From contig JACQPG010000082.1 in NCBI GenBank assembly GCA_016207665.1, forward strand, positions 1-41,645: DNA of 41,645 nucleotides. Direction: 5' to 3'. The translations under genes and the position numbers were made by a program. This document shows, piece by piece, positions 16,130-23,329 of this stretch; position 1 is the stretch's first letter; every line of letters starts with the position of its first letter. This DNA comes from Elusimicrobiota bacterium (GTDB lineage Bacteria; Elusimicrobiota; Elusimicrobia; UBA1565; UBA9628). Below the pieces are notes generated by a model. It saw nothing but the letters and a program-made list of their open reading frames with translations. It searched no databases and had not been told where the DNA came from.

Positions 16130-17506
16130 CTATTTCCTCACTGGAAGCTTCTTGGTCTCGAAATGCCTCGCGTTGACTTCCTTGAAAACCTTCTCGATGG
16201 TGTCTATGGCCATGTTCATCTCGGCCTGGCTGATGGTCAGCGGAGGCTCGATGCGCAGGGTCTTGGCCGAGAACAGCGTCCCGGCCACCAGGACGCCGCG
16301 GTCGAAAAGCCCCTTGGCGACCTCGTAGCCGATGGCATCGGTCGGAAATTCCATGCCGATCATCAGCCCTTTGCCGCGCACGTCGATGCAAAGCTTGGGG
16401 AAGCGCCGGCGCAGGCCCTTGAGCTTGGCCATCAGGTCATTGCCCATCTTGTCGGCGCGCTCGGGAAGCTTCTCATCAAGCAGCACATGGATATTGGCTA
16501 TGGCCGCGACGCAGGCCAAGGGGTTTCCCCCGAAAGTGGTCGAGTGCAGCCAGGGCTCGGGGAAAAGCTGCTCCCAAATGGTCTTGTTGGAGACGAAGGC
16601 TCCGATGGGCATCACCCCGCCGCCCAAGGCCTTTCCCAGGCACATGATGTCCGGCACCACGTTCCAATGGTCCACGCAGAACATGCGTCCGGTCCTTCCC
16701 ATGCCGGTCTGCACCTCGTCGACGATGAGCAGGGCCCCGTAGCGGTCGCAGAGATCGCGCACGCGCGGCAGATAATCGTCGGGAGGGACATTGATGCCGC
16801 CCTCGCCTTGTATCGGCTCGAGTATCACGCCCGCGATGTCGTTGCCCACCTCGTCGGCCGAGCGCAATGCCGATTCGATCACGTCCGCGTCGCCATAGGG
16901 CACGTGATAGCAGTCAGGCAAAATAGGCAGGAAAGGCTGGCGGAACTTGGCCTTGGCCGTGGCCGACAGGGCGCCGAGAGTCTTGCCGTGGAAGCCGGCG
17001 GTGGCCGCCACGAAGGACTTGCGGCCGGTGTGCAGCATGGCCAATTTCATGGCGCCTTCGATGGCCTCGGCGCCGGAATTGCCGAAAAAGCTGTATTGCA
17101 GGTCTCCCGGAGTGATGTCGTGGATCAATTTCGCCAGAATGGCGCGGAAGGGCTCGAGCAGCTCCTGGGAATGGAGGGCCTGCCTCTTGAGCTGGTTCTG
17201 CACGGCTTCGACTACCTTGGGATGGCGGTGGCCTACGTTGAAAATACCATAGCCGCCCAGCAGATCCAGGTATTTCTTGCCCTTGAGATCGGTGAAGGTG
17301 TTGGCCGTATCCGCCCATTCGATGGAGACATAGTCCGTGGAGACGGATTTGCGATATTCCAATATGCCGGGGTTGACATGATTGGAATAATAATTGGCGG
17401 TCGCCTCGCTGATATAGTTCTTATCGTCTTCAGAGAGCTCGTTTTTACCTATTAATTGAAGGGTCTTTTCGGTTTCTTTGAGAATGTCCTGGGCCGGGAT
17501 CTTCAT
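16130..17506 (-). CDS. patA: Putrescine aminotransferase, PatA type
   Basis: A 458-residue class III PLP-dependent aminotransferase. The N-terminal block (NHVNPGILEYRKS), the FNVGHRHPKVVEAVQNQL segment, LHSQELLEPFRA and the end VAGTLFSAKTLRIEPPL closely follow Escherichia coli PatA (YgjG). The PLP-binding Asp is Asp263 (VDEVQTGMGRTG) and the Schiff-base Lys is Lys292 (CLGKALGGGVMPIGA). The enzyme transfers the terminal amine of putrescine, and in E. coli also cadaverine, to 2-oxoglutarate, giving an aminoaldehyde for the following dehydrogenase. The ATG overlaps the stop of the lysine dehydrogenase-like gene by four bases, so the two are translationally coupled. Substrate assignment is by similarity to a characterised enzyme recalled from memory. 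Confidence 0.9.
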   Translation of the reverse strand: MKIPAQDILKETEKTLQLIGKNELSEDDKNYISEATANYYSNHVNPGILEYRKSVSTDYVSIEWADTANTFTDLKGKKYLDLLGGYGIFNVGHRHPKVVEAVQNQLKRQALHSQELLEPFRAILAKLIHDITPGDLQYSFFGNSGAEAIEGAMKLAMLHTGRKSFVAATAGFHGKTLGALSATAKAKFRQPFLPILPDCYHVPYGDADVIESALRSADEVGNDIAGVILEPIQGEGGINVPPDDYLPRVRDLCDRYGALLIVDEVQTGMGRTGRMFCVDHWNVVPDIMCLGKALGGGVMPIGAFVSNKTIWEQLFPEPWLHSTTFGGNPLACVAAIANIHVLLDEKLPERADKMGNDLMAKLKGLRRRFPKLCIDVRGKGLMIGMEFPTDAIGYEVAKGLFDRGVLVAGTLFSAKTLRIEPPLTISQAEMNMAIDTIEKVFKEVNARHFETKKLPVRK

Positions 17507-18678
17507 GACTTTCTCCTCCCAGAGTGTTCGGCCAAGACGAAGCCTTGGCGCTCGAGTTCCGCGATAAAAGGCCGCGCGTCCAACGCGCTTTCCGGACCCA
17601 TCACGCCGGCGCGGGCTCTCGCCCGTCCGGTCATGAGTGCGAGGGCTGCCACGGCCACGGGAATCCCGACCCCGGCCGTGCCGGCCGACAGGCGTCCCGC
17701 GGGCCTCAACTGGCAGTCCAGGCTGGCTGTTACGGCCTGTTTCCCCTCCCGGCCCGAGGCCTTCACCCGGAGTATCTCAAAATCCCTCGGCCTCTGCCAA
17801 GGGGTTTCCTGGAGGCTTTTGCGAGCCAGGGAGGTGAGCAGGTTCCTGGGCGAGATCTCCGCGCCATTGACCTGTATCGGACTCTCGGCGGCCAGGCCGA
17901 GGCTGACCAGCCATGAAAGCTGGCGCTCCACCGGACCGGGATAGGCGATCTTGAAGCAGAGATTCTTGAGCCCCTTATCCCTCAAAAATCGCGGGAGAGT
18001 CGCCAACTCGGAATGGATGGCGGATACGAGTCTTGCCCGTCCGATAGGAGGGTCGAACTCGTCCTCCTCCGCTTCGGATCTCGCCGGGATGAAACGTATC
18101 GCTCCATTCCTATACACCGGCACCGGGCTTTGGAATTCCTCGAGAAGAGTCCTGATCGAGAACGGCGGCATGAAGCGGGAGTCCGATAGATCCGGATCAT
18201 GGCTGGCGTCGAAAATGGAGACCGACTCCACCTTCTCGAGCTTGCCGGCCAGCCGCGCCGTCATCAAATTGGTGATACCCGGAGTCGAGCCGATCCCCAA
18301 TACGGCGAGTCGCTCGATGGCCTTGAAGCGCGTATCGAGCCGCAGCTGTCTCAAGGTCATGTGATAAAGGCCCCCCAAGTCCACGTAATGCGACTTCAAG
18401 GCCAAGGCCAATTCCATGGCCTTGAGATTGTGCTCGTACCAGGCGCAATTGATGACGCAGTCCGAGTCTTTAAGAACGCGGAGCGCCTGATCGATCCTGG
18501 TGAAATCCAGCCTCAGGGGCCTGATCTTCTTGGCGCCGGGGATGCGGGAAAGCAATTCCTTGGAGCGCGAGAGGTCCAGATCCACGCAAAAGACCTGGCT
18601 TACCTCAGTCCTGGCGCCCAAGTGAACGAGCACCGCCTCGGCCATCTGGCCAAATCCGCCCAGTACGGTCAATCTCAC
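17503..18678 (-). CDS. Saccharopine dehydrogenase-family protein, probably lysine 6-dehydrogenase-like
   Basis: A 391-residue oxidoreductase. It begins with a Rossmann fold (MRLTVLGGFGQMAEAV). The central YHMTLRQ...GIGSTPGITNLM segment and a C-terminal substrate domain follow. The VNGAEISPRNLLTSL block and the end pattern GVMGPESALDARPFIAELERQGF line up with lysine 6-dehydrogenase of Geobacillus better than with true saccharopine dehydrogenase. It would oxidise the epsilon-amine of lysine to an aldehyde that cyclises to piperideine-6-carboxylate. Both ends overlap neighbours by ATGA, placing it firmly in a four-gene operon with the GABA-type and putrescine aminotransferases. The family is clear. 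Lysine specificity is inference; carboxynorspermidine or other amino-acid dehydrogenation is an alternative. Confidence 0.75.
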   Translation of the reverse strand: MRLTVLGGFGQMAEAVLVHLGARTEVSQVFCVDLDLSRSKELLSRIPGAKKIRPLRLDFTRIDQALRVLKDSDCVINCAWYEHNLKAMELALALKSHYVDLGGLYHMTLRQLRLDTRFKAIERLAVLGIGSTPGITNLMTARLAGKLEKVESVSIFDASHDPDLSDSRFMPPFSIRTLLEEFQSPVPVYRNGAIRFIPARSEAEEDEFDPPIGRARLVSAIHSELATLPRFLRDKGLKNLCFKIAYPGPVERQLSWLVSLGLAAESPIQVNGAEISPRNLLTSLARKSLQETPWQRPRDFEILRVKASGREGKQAVTASLDCQLRPAGRLSAGTAGVGIPVAVAALALMTGRARARAGVMGPESALDARPFIAELERQGFVLAEHSGRRKS

Positions 18679-20000
18679 GATTTGAGAGCGGATTCGAGCA
18701 CGTCGAGCCCTCGCTCGAGCTCCGAGTCCGGTATGGTGAGGGGCATCAAGGTCCTGATCACGTTGTCGAAACCGCCGGCTTTGATCACGATCAGGCCGCC
18801 CTCCTCGCAGCGCGAGATGATCTCCTTGACCCTGGCTGGAGGCAGCGGAGCCTTGCTCCTCTTGTCGCTGACCAGCTCTATGGCGCGCATGGCCCCCAAA
18901 CCCCGGGAGTCCCCCACCAAAGGCGAGCGGTCCCGCCAGGAGTCGAAACGCTGCGCCACGACGCGGCCGATGCGCCGGCCGGCGTCGACCAGCCTTTCAT
19001 CCTTGAATATCTCGAGCACGGCCAGGGCAGCGGCGCAGGACATGGGATTGCCGCCATAGGTGCCGCCGATGGACCCGACGGGCGCCGAATCCAATATTTC
19101 GGCGCGGCCGATCACCCCGGAGAGCGGCATGCCGGCTCCCAGCGACTTGCCCACCACCATGAGATCAGGAACCACCTCGTCATGCTCGATGGCGAACATC
19201 CGTCCCGTCCGGCCGAAGCCGGTCTGCACCTCGTCGATCACGAGCATCATGCCGTGCTGGTCGCAAAGCTTGCGCAGGCCCTTGAGGAAGCCGGGGGTGG
19301 GCACGATGAAGCCGCCCTCCCCTTGCACCGGCTCGGCGATGATCGCCGCCACGTCCTCCGGCGCGACATCGTTGCGGAAAAGGCGATCGAGCTCCTCCAG
19401 GCAGTACTCCGTCAAGTCCTCGGGCTTGATCCCGGAAGGCGGCCGGTACGGATAAGGATAGCGGGCGCGGTAGAACTCCGCGGGACTGGGCCCGAAATGC
19501 TGGCGCAGGGGTTTGTACTTGCCGTCCAAGGTGAGGCATACAAGGGTGCGTCCGTGGAAGGCGTTGTCGAAGCTGATCACGCCCTTGCGCCGGGTATGCG
19601 CCCGGCTGAACTTGATCGCGTTCTCGATCGCCTCCGAGCCGCTGTTGAACAGGATCGCCTTCTTCCTCCCCGGCCCGGGCATGAGCTCGACGAGTTTCCC
19701 GCAAAGCCGGATGTAATTCTCGTAGGCCGCGACGTGGAAGCTGGTATGCAGAAGCTTGCCCGCCTGCTCGCGCAGGGCCGATACCACCCTGGGATGGCAA
19801 TGCCCGACGTTCAAGGCGCCGATGCCTCCCGCGAAATCGATATAGCGCTTGCCGTCCGCGTCCCAGACCGAGGCGTTCTCGGCGCGCTCGATCACCACAT
19901 GGGTATAGGCCGCGCTGCCGGAGGACACCAGCTGTTCGCGTTCAGCCCAAAGGGAGCCGGAACGGCTTGATTTTGAGACGGGTTTTCTCTTCGTTAACAT
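18675..20000 (-). CDS. gabT: 4-aminobutyrate/5-aminovalerate aminotransferase, GabT type
   Basis: A 441-residue class III aminotransferase. I chose the ATG at 20000 because AGGGA precedes it at good spacing and the promoter lies at 20023-20031. GabT-like features are FAGGIGALNVGHCHP, FNSGSEAIENAIK, FHGRT and IIAEPVQGEGGF. The PLP Asp is near 256 (IDEVQTGFGRTG) and the Schiff-base lysine is Lys285 (VVGKSLGAGMPLSGV). It would convert GABA to succinate semialdehyde or 5-aminovalerate to glutarate semialdehyde, the step after the PatA-PatD pair at the other end of the operon. It is first in the operon and overlaps the lysine dehydrogenase-like gene by four bases. Confidence 0.87.
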   Translation of the reverse strand: MLTKRKPVSKSSRSGSLWAEREQLVSSGSAAYTHVVIERAENASVWDADGKRYIDFAGGIGALNVGHCHPRVVSALREQAGKLLHTSFHVAAYENYIRLCGKLVELMPGPGRKKAILFNSGSEAIENAIKFSRAHTRRKGVISFDNAFHGRTLVCLTLDGKYKPLRQHFGPSPAEFYRARYPYPYRPPSGIKPEDLTEYCLEELDRLFRNDVAPEDVAAIIAEPVQGEGGFIVPTPGFLKGLRKLCDQHGMMLVIDEVQTGFGRTGRMFAIEHDEVVPDLMVVGKSLGAGMPLSGVIGRAEILDSAPVGSIGGTYGGNPMSCAAALAVLEIFKDERLVDAGRRIGRVVAQRFDSWRDRSPLVGDSRGLGAMRAIELVSDKRSKAPLPPARVKEIISRCEEGGLIVIKAGGFDNVIRTLMPLTIPDSELERGLDVLESALKS

Positions 20001-20022
20001 AAGTTTTCCCTGAGCTCGGCGC

Positions 20023-20031
20023 AGTATATCA
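20023..20031 (-). promoter_or_regulatory. Extended -10 promoter candidate for the gabT-led operon
   Basis: The minus strand reads TGATATACT, an extended -10 element (TG-N-TATACT), with no recognisable -35. Transcription would begin near 20016, leaving a 16-base leader with AGGGA before the ATG at 20000. Confidence 0.45.
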
Positions 20032-20070
20032 GATTGCAATTGGGGCTAGGAAGGCTGGGACGGGCGACTC

Positions 20071-20595
20071 TTAGGGAAGCAGTTTGAAGCTGGAAGCAAC
20101 TTTCTCGAACTCAGGCCGGGCCTGGCGGACCGATTCCCCGACGCCGCTGAGGCTGAGCACGTAATAGTCGCGGCCGGCGTCGACGATGAGGAATGTTTCC
20201 TCGAGCGGGCCGGGCAACCATTCCCCGTGCTCGCCTCTCAGGCGCTCGGTCTCGATAAGTTCCAGGAGCAATGCCTTGCGCCCCCCCACCATGACGTGCT
20301 TGCGCTTCTTGAGCGATTTGACGGTCCCTATGGGCTCGAGCAGGCGCTCTACGAACTGCTCCTTCGTCGATGGAGCATCCTGGCCCACAGGCAGCCGCTC
20401 TAACGTGATCCTGGCGCCGGAAATCCTTTGCGGCGGCCTGATATCGATAAGTCCTAATCCATCGGAGCGCTTCCAATTCGAGGGATGCTCGATGGAATAC
20501 CGGCGTGCGGGATCGGAATAGCGGACATAATCCAGGCTTGAGCGCCCGGAGGAGGCGCCAAAGAGCAAGGCTATCGCGAACAGACTCGATCTCAT
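20071..20595 (-). CDS. Exported PsbP/DcrB-like protein of unknown role
   Basis: A 174-residue exported protein. Residues about 1-18 (MRSSLFAIALLFGASSGR) look like a signal peptide. The mature part begins with YVRYSDPARRYSIEHPSNWKR, the pattern of PsbP/DcrB-like folds that open with 'sieyPsgW'. It continues through ITLERLPVG, GRKALLLEL and DYYVLSLSGVGE to a terminal FEKVASSFKLLP, also typical of that fold. No catalytic residues are apparent. Its ATG overlaps the stop of the HEXXH protein gene by four bases, so the two are probably made together. Function is unknown; the fold call is by motif only. Confidence 0.7.
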   Translation of the reverse strand: MRSSLFAIALLFGASSGRSSLDYVRYSDPARRYSIEHPSNWKRSDGLGLIDIRPPQRISGARITLERLPVGQDAPSTKEQFVERLLEPIGTVKSLKKRKHVMVGGRKALLLELIETERLRGEHGEWLPGPLEETFLIVDAGRDYYVLSLSGVGESVRQARPEFEKVASSFKLLP

Positions 20596-22106
20596 GGCTT
20601 GAAAAAGTCCTCGTCCACCTGCAGGCTCAGATCATAGGGCTCGCTCTCGCCCTTGGTCCGGTTGAGCCATTCCAGATTGGCCCGCAGGCGACTGAGCCTC
20701 AGGGCCTTGATGGCGACCTCATGCTCGTAATGAGCCACGCGGGCCCGAGCCACGCGCAGGTCGTTGGAGGCCTTCTCCAGATCGTTTTGAAGACGACGGC
20801 TCTCCTTGCCTTCCAGGGCCTTGAGCAGATTCGTGTGCTTTTGCGAGGCCGAGGCCTCATCGGCTCGCGCCAACTCGAGCTGCCTTTTGCTCGATGCCAG
20901 CTGATGGATGGGGCCCGATTCCTGGATCTCGGGCTCGCGCAGCGTCTCCCGCAGCGAACGGCGGCCGTGAAACCAGCCGGAATCTTCCTTCACATATCGG
21001 TGGCCATTGGCGATCCGTTGTCCGAACTCCCGGGTGCCGATCCGATATTCTGAGGCCGCCTTTCTCTTGTCCTCCATAAAACGCCGTAAATCGTCATTAT
21101 TGCTGTTCTCCAACTGCTTGAGCTTTTCCGGCGCCTCTCGGGCCAGTATCTCATAGAGCAATACGCCCACCTTGAAGCCTCTCAGTTCCATGTCCAAGGT
21201 GCCGGGCCGGCCCACGTAGAAATCGTAGATATGCTCGATCTCATGCCCGAGCGTGGTCGGCGTCGCCGCGGGATCGAAGTCGAGAAGCTTCCGGTTGATG
21301 GACAATTCAGTGGCCTGATCATAAGGCCCTCTAATGACAAAGGCATTCGTGCCCCGGTTGTCGTCGCCGAAGTCCTTGACCGGCTTCTTGTCCAAGATGA
21401 ACTTGACCAGCGTGGGCATGATGTGGGAAAGATCGGCGCGCTCCTGGTCGCTGGCCCTCGAGACGAGTTGATAAAGGCTTGAGAAATGAGGGACAGTCCT
21501 CGCCGGGACGCCATAATTTTTGAGGAATTTCTCGAATTTTTCCCTGCTCTCCAGATGCTTGAGCACCAGGGGCGATTTGAGCTCTTGGAGAAAGCTGCTC
21601 TCAGGCTCGGGCTTGAGGAAGTCCTTGGCCGCGGGTTCATCGACCTCCGCGAGTTCCCTGCCCTTGTCCACCGCTCCATCGAAGAAGTCGTCGAGGGAAA
21701 CGCCGGCGAGCTTGCCGGCCATGGTTTTAATGGACTCCTTGGTCCTTTCCGCCGCATGTTGGACCTGCTTGGGATCCTTGGTGATATAAGCCTTGGACAA
21801 TTTGCGCAGGGAGTCCAAGACGGCGTCACCCCATACCGCGCGTATCAGTTCCTCGACATCCTTGCGCTCGATCAGTCCGGGATTGGCTATCACTTCCTCG
21901 AGTTTTCTCTTGAGGTGCTTCTCGGTCAGGGCGATGGCCTTGAGTTGATCCTCGGAGGACTTCTTTGCCCATGTCTCGGGAGTCTCCGCCTCCAAGGCCT
22001 GGGCCGCCAAATAGAGATGGTAGTTGAAAAAAGGCTTGTGGCCCGGATCATTGAAAGGAATGGCCGCGGCCGCGAGTGAGGCGAGCAGCCCTAAGAGAGC
22101 GGTCAT
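20592..22106 (-). CDS. Exported putative zinc metalloprotease (HEXXH)
   Basis: A 504-residue protein with a short signal peptide (about 1-15). The middle carries TTLGHEIEHIYDFYVG near residue 285, a complete HEXXH zinc motif. A candidate third ligand Glu lies about 19 residues after the first His (TLDMELRGFKVG). Before it is a helical region of about 200 residues and after it, from about 400, a charged coiled-coil-like tail (LASSKRQLELARADEASAS, LEKASNDLRVARARVAHYE). I do not recognise the family outside the motif. It sits second in a three-gene operon of exported proteins, coupled by ATGA to the PsbP-like gene and five bases behind the gene at 22112. A periplasmic or cell-surface protease is the likely role; substrate unknown. 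Confidence 0.65.
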   Translation of the reverse strand: MTALLGLLASLAAAAIPFNDPGHKPFFNYHLYLAAQALEAETPETWAKKSSEDQLKAIALTEKHLKRKLEEVIANPGLIERKDVEELIRAVWGDAVLDSLRKLSKAYITKDPKQVQHAAERTKESIKTMAGKLAGVSLDDFFDGAVDKGRELAEVDEPAAKDFLKPEPESSFLQELKSPLVLKHLESREKFEKFLKNYGVPARTVPHFSSLYQLVSRASDQERADLSHIMPTLVKFILDKKPVKDFGDDNRGTNAFVIRGPYDQATELSINRKLLDFDPAATPTTLGHEIEHIYDFYVGRPGTLDMELRGFKVGVLLYEILAREAPEKLKQLENSNNDDLRRFMEDKRKAASEYRIGTREFGQRIANGHRYVKEDSGWFHGRRSLRETLREPEIQESGPIHQLASSKRQLELARADEASASQKHTNLLKALEGKESRRLQNDLEKASNDLRVARARVAHYEHEVAIKALRLSRLRANLEWLNRTKGESEPYDLSLQVDEDFFKP

Positions 22107-22111
22107 GATGT

Positions 22112-22984
22112 CTAGGGCTTGAGACCTTCCAGGGCTTTCCGCTTGATCGCCGCGTCCTGAGCCGGGTCGTCATGCGCCAGTGGCGCGATCTGGCCGGGCA
22201 AAGCCGGTCGCAGCCAGGGATCGCTCTTGCCGGCGGGAACGGGCAGACGCTGCTCCTTTCCCTTGGCGCGCCGGCATTCCGCCTCTAGCGCCGGGTCGTC
22301 GCTGCAAGCCAAATAGTTCTGGCCGGCGACGGCCGGCGAGATGTCCGTCTTATCTCCCGAAAGGCCGGTCCTGCCCTCTTCGGCGCTGCGACCCGCCGCC
22401 TCCATGCGCTGCTTGCGATCCGCGGCTTTTTGTAGTCCGCGTCCGGAGATCTCGGCCAGTGCCGCGTTGATCGAGGCAGGTATCACGAAGTCCGAGCTCT
22501 TTGCCAGCCGGACCGCCTCGTCCAAATGACTCTTGTATTGCTCCGACCCTTCCTTGGCGAATTTAAGGGAAAGATCGAGCTTGTTCTTGGATCTATCGAG
22601 GTCGAGAGCCCTCTCGATGCGTACGCGGAGCCTGTCGCGTTCAGGCTCCTCCTTGAATGCGCCGAGCATAGCGGCCTTTTCGGGGAGAGAAAGGCCCATA
22701 AAGGCCAAGGAGTGGCTGGTAGGCATCCGGGCCTCGAGAGCGGTATGCAGCCTGGGGTTGATGGCTTGAATGCTGTTCAAGTTAAGAGGCTGATTACGGC
22801 CGATCAGTTCGCTAAAGAGTCTGTTGACCGCTCTTTCCTCGGATTGATAAGCGGTTTTAATCTCGCCGATGGTTTTCTTGACCTCGGCCTCGGGATCGTG
22901 GACGGGGGTGGCCATAGCCCCGTTGCCCGTGAGGGCTAGCATCGCGGCCAAGGCGAAGATGCGGCTCAATCGTGTCTTTTCCAT
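22112..22984 (-). CDS. Exported protein of unknown function
   Basis: A 290-residue protein I do not recognise. Residues about 1-25 form a signal peptide (LSRIFALAAMLALTGNGAMA). The mature part is largely helical and charged. It holds one Cys pair (YLACSDDPALEAECRR) near 227-238 that could form a disulfide. A proline-rich tail follows. It is the first gene of the operon leading to the HEXXH protein; only five bases separate them. Its upstream region contains nested inverted repeats and the second copy of the TAGGCC motif. A substrate, chaperone or inhibitor of the protease is possible but unsupported by sequence. Confidence 0.65.
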   Translation of the reverse strand: MEKTRLSRIFALAAMLALTGNGAMATPVHDPEAEVKKTIGEIKTAYQSEERAVNRLFSELIGRNQPLNLNSIQAINPRLHTALEARMPTSHSLAFMGLSLPEKAAMLGAFKEEPERDRLRVRIERALDLDRSKNKLDLSLKFAKEGSEQYKSHLDEAVRLAKSSDFVIPASINAALAEISGRGLQKAADRKQRMEAAGRSAEEGRTGLSGDKTDISPAVAGQNYLACSDDPALEAECRRAKGKEQRLPVPAGKSDPWLRPALPGQIAPLAHDDPAQDAAIKRKALEGLKP

Positions 22985-23020
22985 AATCGGAGTTTAACAG
23001 CGCCCGGGTATTTTTTCCAG

Positions 23021-23059
23021 GGGTCTAGAGACCTATTGTAAATATAGGCCAAAAGACCC
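23021..23059. repeat. Nested inverted repeats in the divergent promoter region
   Basis: Outer arms GGGTC (23021-23025) and GACCC (23055-23059) enclose inner arms CCTAT (23032-23036) and ATAGG (23044-23048). A competing hairpin, GGTCT with AGACC (23022-23033), uses some of the same bases. Copy 2 of the TAGGCC-AAAGACC motif occupies 23044-23060. The element lies between the divergent starts at 22984 and 23119, so it may be an operator for both directions. Confidence 0.4.
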
Positions 23060-23067
23060 AATTTTGC

Positions 23068-23096
23068 TTGACAGCTCGGAGGCCATGCGCTAGAAT
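23068..23096 (+). promoter_or_regulatory. Sigma-70-type promoter of the small cysteine-rich protein gene
   Basis: TTGACA at 23068-23073, a 17-base spacer and TAGAAT at 23091-23096. Transcription would start near 23103. The same TTGACA-N17-TAGAAT layout is found before preT. Confidence 0.8.
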
Positions 23097-23118
23097 CACC
23101 CCACTGAAAGGGGGTGCT

Positions 23119-23280
23119 ATGAAGAAAATCGCCTTGATCGCGGTCGTGATAGCCGCCGGAATCGCGGGTTTTGTCCGGATGGGACAATCTGAAGACTGCG
23201 GGCGCTGCTCCTTCGATTCGGATTGCCCCGGCGGGCAGGTATGCCGCGCGGGCTATTGCGAGACTCCGCAGGCGCCCTAA
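23119..23280 (+). CDS. Small exported cysteine-rich protein
   Basis: A 53-residue protein. The ATG at 23119 follows AAGGGGG at proper spacing and a near-consensus promoter, so it is very probably a real gene. The N-terminus (MKKIALIAVVIAAGIAGFV) is a signal peptide or membrane anchor. The rest has five cysteines in the pattern DCGRCSFDSDCPGGQVCRAGYC. The Asp-Cys-Pro-Gly-Gly-x-x-Cys-x-x-Gly-x-Cys part resembles small disulfide modules of Dickkopf-like N-terminal type found in secreted bacterial proteins. It is divergent from the operon of three exported proteins. Three bases after its stop a 40-bp palindrome begins. Function unknown. Confidence 0.75.
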   Translation: MKKIALIAVVIAAGIAGFVRMGQSEDCGRCSFDSDCPGGQVCRAGYCETPQAP

Positions 23281-23283
23281 AAG

Positions 23284-23323
23284 TTATCCACATTACTGCC
23301 AACGTTGGCAGTAATGTGGATAA
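23284..23323. repeat. Perfect 40-bp palindrome with two DnaA-box sequences
   Basis: The two 20-base arms are exact reverse complements with no loop. Each end is the strong DnaA-box consensus TTATCCACA (23284-23292, and inverted at 23315-23323). The core is TGCCAACGTTGGCA. It fills the gap between two convergent genes, three bases after one stop and six bases before the other. It is not followed by a T-run in either direction, so it is not an ordinary intrinsic terminator. Confidence 0.9.
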
Positions 23324-23329
23324 GTCGGG

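Noticed and set aside
16163-17455. 430-codon open frame on the plus strand
   Set aside because: It lies wholly opposite the putrescine aminotransferase gene, and its translation looks like a reverse-strand shadow.
23284-23323. Palindrome as an ordinary intrinsic terminator
   Set aside because: Neither side has a T-run after the stem and the stem ends are AT-rich, so it does not fit the standard form, although its position between convergent genes does.
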